30,454 bases of DNA, taken from a virus. The notes under the pieces are model-generated. The model was given only the letters and a program-made list of their open reading frames with translations. It searched no databases and was not told the DNA's origin. Of this stretch, positions 29,141 to 30,454 are shown piece by piece. The translations under genes and the position numbers were made by a program. Positions within the stretch are counted from its first letter, which is position 1; every line of letters starts with the position of its first letter. Location: positions 1-30,454 of the IMG/VR virus record IMGVR_UViG_3300020156_000070; one strand, 5' to 3'.

Positions 29141-29177
29141 GCAGCGTTTGTTACATCCTGTACGTAACAAACGCTGC
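29141..29177. repeat. Perfect 14-bp inverted repeat with 9-bp spacer
   Basis: GCAGCGTTTGTTAC (29141-29154) and GTAACAAACGCTGC (29164-29177) are exact reverse complements. The centre (ATCCTGTAC) is not symmetric. It lies between the iteron-like array and the helicase gene's 3' end. It lacks a U-tract after the stem, so an operator, origin dyad or recombination site is more likely than a simple terminator. Confidence 0.75.
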
Positions 29178-29206
29178 CACTCGCCGTCGTGACCATGCGT
29201 CCGCGC

Positions 29207-29244
29207 GCATGAAAACGGCCCCTCCCCGTTGCGCCCGGGGAGGG
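29207..29244 (-). terminator. Rho-independent terminator after the helicase gene
   Basis: A 9-bp GC stem (CCCTCCCCG 29220-29228 with CGGGGAGGG 29236-29244, 7-base loop) lies about 20 bases downstream of the helicase stop. In the leftward transcript it is followed by CCGTTTTC, a short U-run. It should end the transcript that comes from the right, separating the replication genes from the late region. Confidence 0.8.
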
Positions 29245-29264
29245 ACCGCCCAGCGCGGAGCCGC

Positions 29265-30454
29265 CTACTCGCGCTGGTCTTCGGGCACCCAGATGGAGCG
29301 CCCCGTCTTCCCGCTGCTGCCCTCCGGCACGATGGCGCCGGCGGCAACGAGCGTGTCCCATGCCCGCCGGATGGACTGGTCCGAGAGCTTGCGCTCGAAG
29401 AAGGTGGCCGCTTCCGCACGCGACCGCCCGGCACTGCCGAACGGGGCGTTGTAGGCCATGTAGCGCGCCAGGTCCGGCACCAGCTTGAGCCCCGGCCCGT
29501 GGACCTCCGCCAGTGCGCCGATGTCCGGTGGCTGCTCGCTGTCCCACTGCTCGGCCAGCCGCGCCATGACCGGCCCGGTGCCGTCGACCAAGACCCCGCT
29601 GTCCGTACCGCCGATCATGGCGAAGGACAGCTCGATCCCCTTGATCTCCTCGTCGTCCTTCTGCTTGACCACGTCCACGGTGACGCCGAGCCCGCCCTTG
29701 TCGCGGTCCGGACGGGTGAACGTCAGCTCGGTGTCGATGGCCGCGGTCACCGAGCTCGAGCCGCGTCCGCGGGCGCCGGAGTGCCCCGTGTGGTGGACCA
29801 GCAGCACGCACGCGCCCGACGCCACCTTGATCCGCTCTAGTACCTGCATGACGCGCCCCATCTCGGCGGCCGAGTTCTCCTCGACGCCGATGGTGTTGCG
29901 TGCCTGCGTGTCGAAGATGACCAGGGCAAACTGCCGTTTGGCCGCGAGCGCAATCAGGCTCTCGCGCTCGAGCTCACCGAGCTGGACCGGCCGCGGCAGG
30001 AAGTACACGCCGGTCATCCGCCGCTGGTGGTAGGCCTCCCAGGCGGTCACGCGCTTGCTCATGCCCTGCGCACCCTCGGCCACCACGTAGAGCACGTCGC
30101 CGCGGCTGGCGCGCTTCCCGGCCCACGCCGACCCCTCACCGATGGCCGCGGCGAGGCCGAGCACGCCAAAGGACTTGAACGACCCGGACGCGCCGGTGAT
30201 CCGGGCTGTCGAGTTACGCACGAGTATCTTGTCCACCAGGTACTCCGGCGCGGGCAGCTGCTGCAGCTGCCAGGGAGAGAGCAGCTCGGCCTCGAGCCCT
30301 TCGGCCGCCTGCTGCGCGGCCGCCCCGCCGGCGGCGAGCGAGGCAGCCATCTGCGGATCACCGTCGATCAGGTCCTCGAGCGATTCGAAGATCCACGGCC
30401 GGCGCAGCCCCTCGGTGACCCCGCGCCCGGCCGCCTTCCGGTCGTTCGCGTCGA
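29265..30454 (-). CDS. RepA/DnaB-like replicative helicase, 5' partial
   Basis: The frame is open to the window edge, so the true start lies further right; an ATG at 30348-30350 is internal. The stop is at 29265. The Walker A motif is GASGSFKS, as in RepA-type AAA_25 helicases. Walker B is VIFDT, and a VHHTG segment followed by ARGRGSSS matches the sensor region of this family. The upstream sequence, DANDRKAAGRG, resembles the end of a Toprim primase domain, so the full protein may be a primase-helicase. A C-terminal winged-helix-like end (RAEAATFFERKLSDQSIRRA) fits family practice. It unwinds phage DNA at replication forks. Confidence 0.8.
   Translation of the reverse strand, partial: DANDRKAAGRGVTEGLRRPWIFESLEDLIDGDPQMAASLAAGGAAAQQAAEGLEAELLSPWQLQQLPAPEYLVDKILVRNSTARITGASGSFKSFGVLGLAAAIGEGSAWAGKRASRGDVLYVVAEGAQGMSKRVTAWEAYHQRRMTGVYFLPRPVQLGELERESLIALAAKRQFALVIFDTQARNTIGVEENSAAEMGRVMQVLERIKVASGACVLLVHHTGHSGARGRGSSSVTAAIDTELTFTRPDRDKGGLGVTVDVVKQKDDEEIKGIELSFAMIGGTDSGVLVDGTGPVMARLAEQWDSEQPPDIGALAEVHGPGLKLVPDLARYMAYNAPFGSAGRSRAEAATFFERKLSDQSIRRAWDTLVAAGAIVPEGSSGKTGRSIWVPEDQRE

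Noticed and set aside
28260-29192. Rightward 310-codon ORF covering the array and the genes beside it
   Set aside because: Its first part is the shadow of leftward genes and the rest follows the repeats. A shorter form from about 28970 has two Cys pairs but no good start; support is too weak.
1-30454. Integrase, att site, tRNA or transposase
   Set aside because: No tyrosine or serine recombinase motif, tRNA-like cloverleaf or insertion element was found, so temperate lifestyle is not shown by this window.

Overview
The window is about 30.5 kb of high-GC DNA carrying most of the structural half of a tailed, long-tailed (siphovirus-type) actinobacteriophage or prophage. The GC-rich codons, frequent GTG starts, many 4-base stop/start overlaps (ATGA, GTGA), a WhiB-like protein and actinophage-style tail and lysis genes point to an actinobacterial host. 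A Pseudonocardiaceae-type host is my guess only. No integrase, attachment site, tRNA or host gene is visible, so phage and prophage cannot be told apart here.

Layout. Positions 1-1711 hold a rightward block of small genes: the end of a membrane protein, a 61-aa protein, a WhiB-like regulator, then, behind a promoter/operator made of 10-bp tandem repeats, five small proteins of unknown function. A perfect 14-bp-stem terminator at 1723-1761 separates this block from convergent leftward genes. From 28706 down to 1769 nearly everything is leftward and reads, in transcription order, as a standard late region: a nuclease-like protein and two small genes; terminase small subunit; three small genes; terminase large subunit; four tiny genes including membrane and Cys-rich proteins; portal; two small genes, one resembling the Acb2/Tad1 hairpin family; a MuF-prohead protease fusion; HK97-type major capsid protein; head-tail connector genes; tail tube; tail assembly chaperones G and GT joined by a -1 frameshift; tape measure; distal tail and minor tail proteins; then membrane proteins, a collagen-like anchored protein, a two-enzyme endolysin, a holin-like protein and two tail or appendage-like proteins.

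Two places break the pattern. At 19601-19899 a single rightward gene with its own promoter sits between protease and capsid genes. Its promoter shares 26 identical bases with the one at 658, and the cassette is flanked by imperfect direct repeats exactly 300 bp apart that reproduce the 3' end of the protease gene: a moron-like insertion. At 15305-15814 two reading frames overlap completely, one ending in a zinc-ribbon-like Cys motif.

At the right edge (29265-30454) is the 3' part of a leftward RepA/DnaB-like replicative helicase with possible Toprim-type sequence upstream. Between it and the late genes lies a 558-bp gene-free, less GC-rich stretch with about nine helically phased copies of GGTTGTCC, a 77-78-bp tandem duplication, a perfect 14-bp palindrome and two GC-rich hairpins. 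It is the best candidate here for a replication origin or a multi-operator control region.
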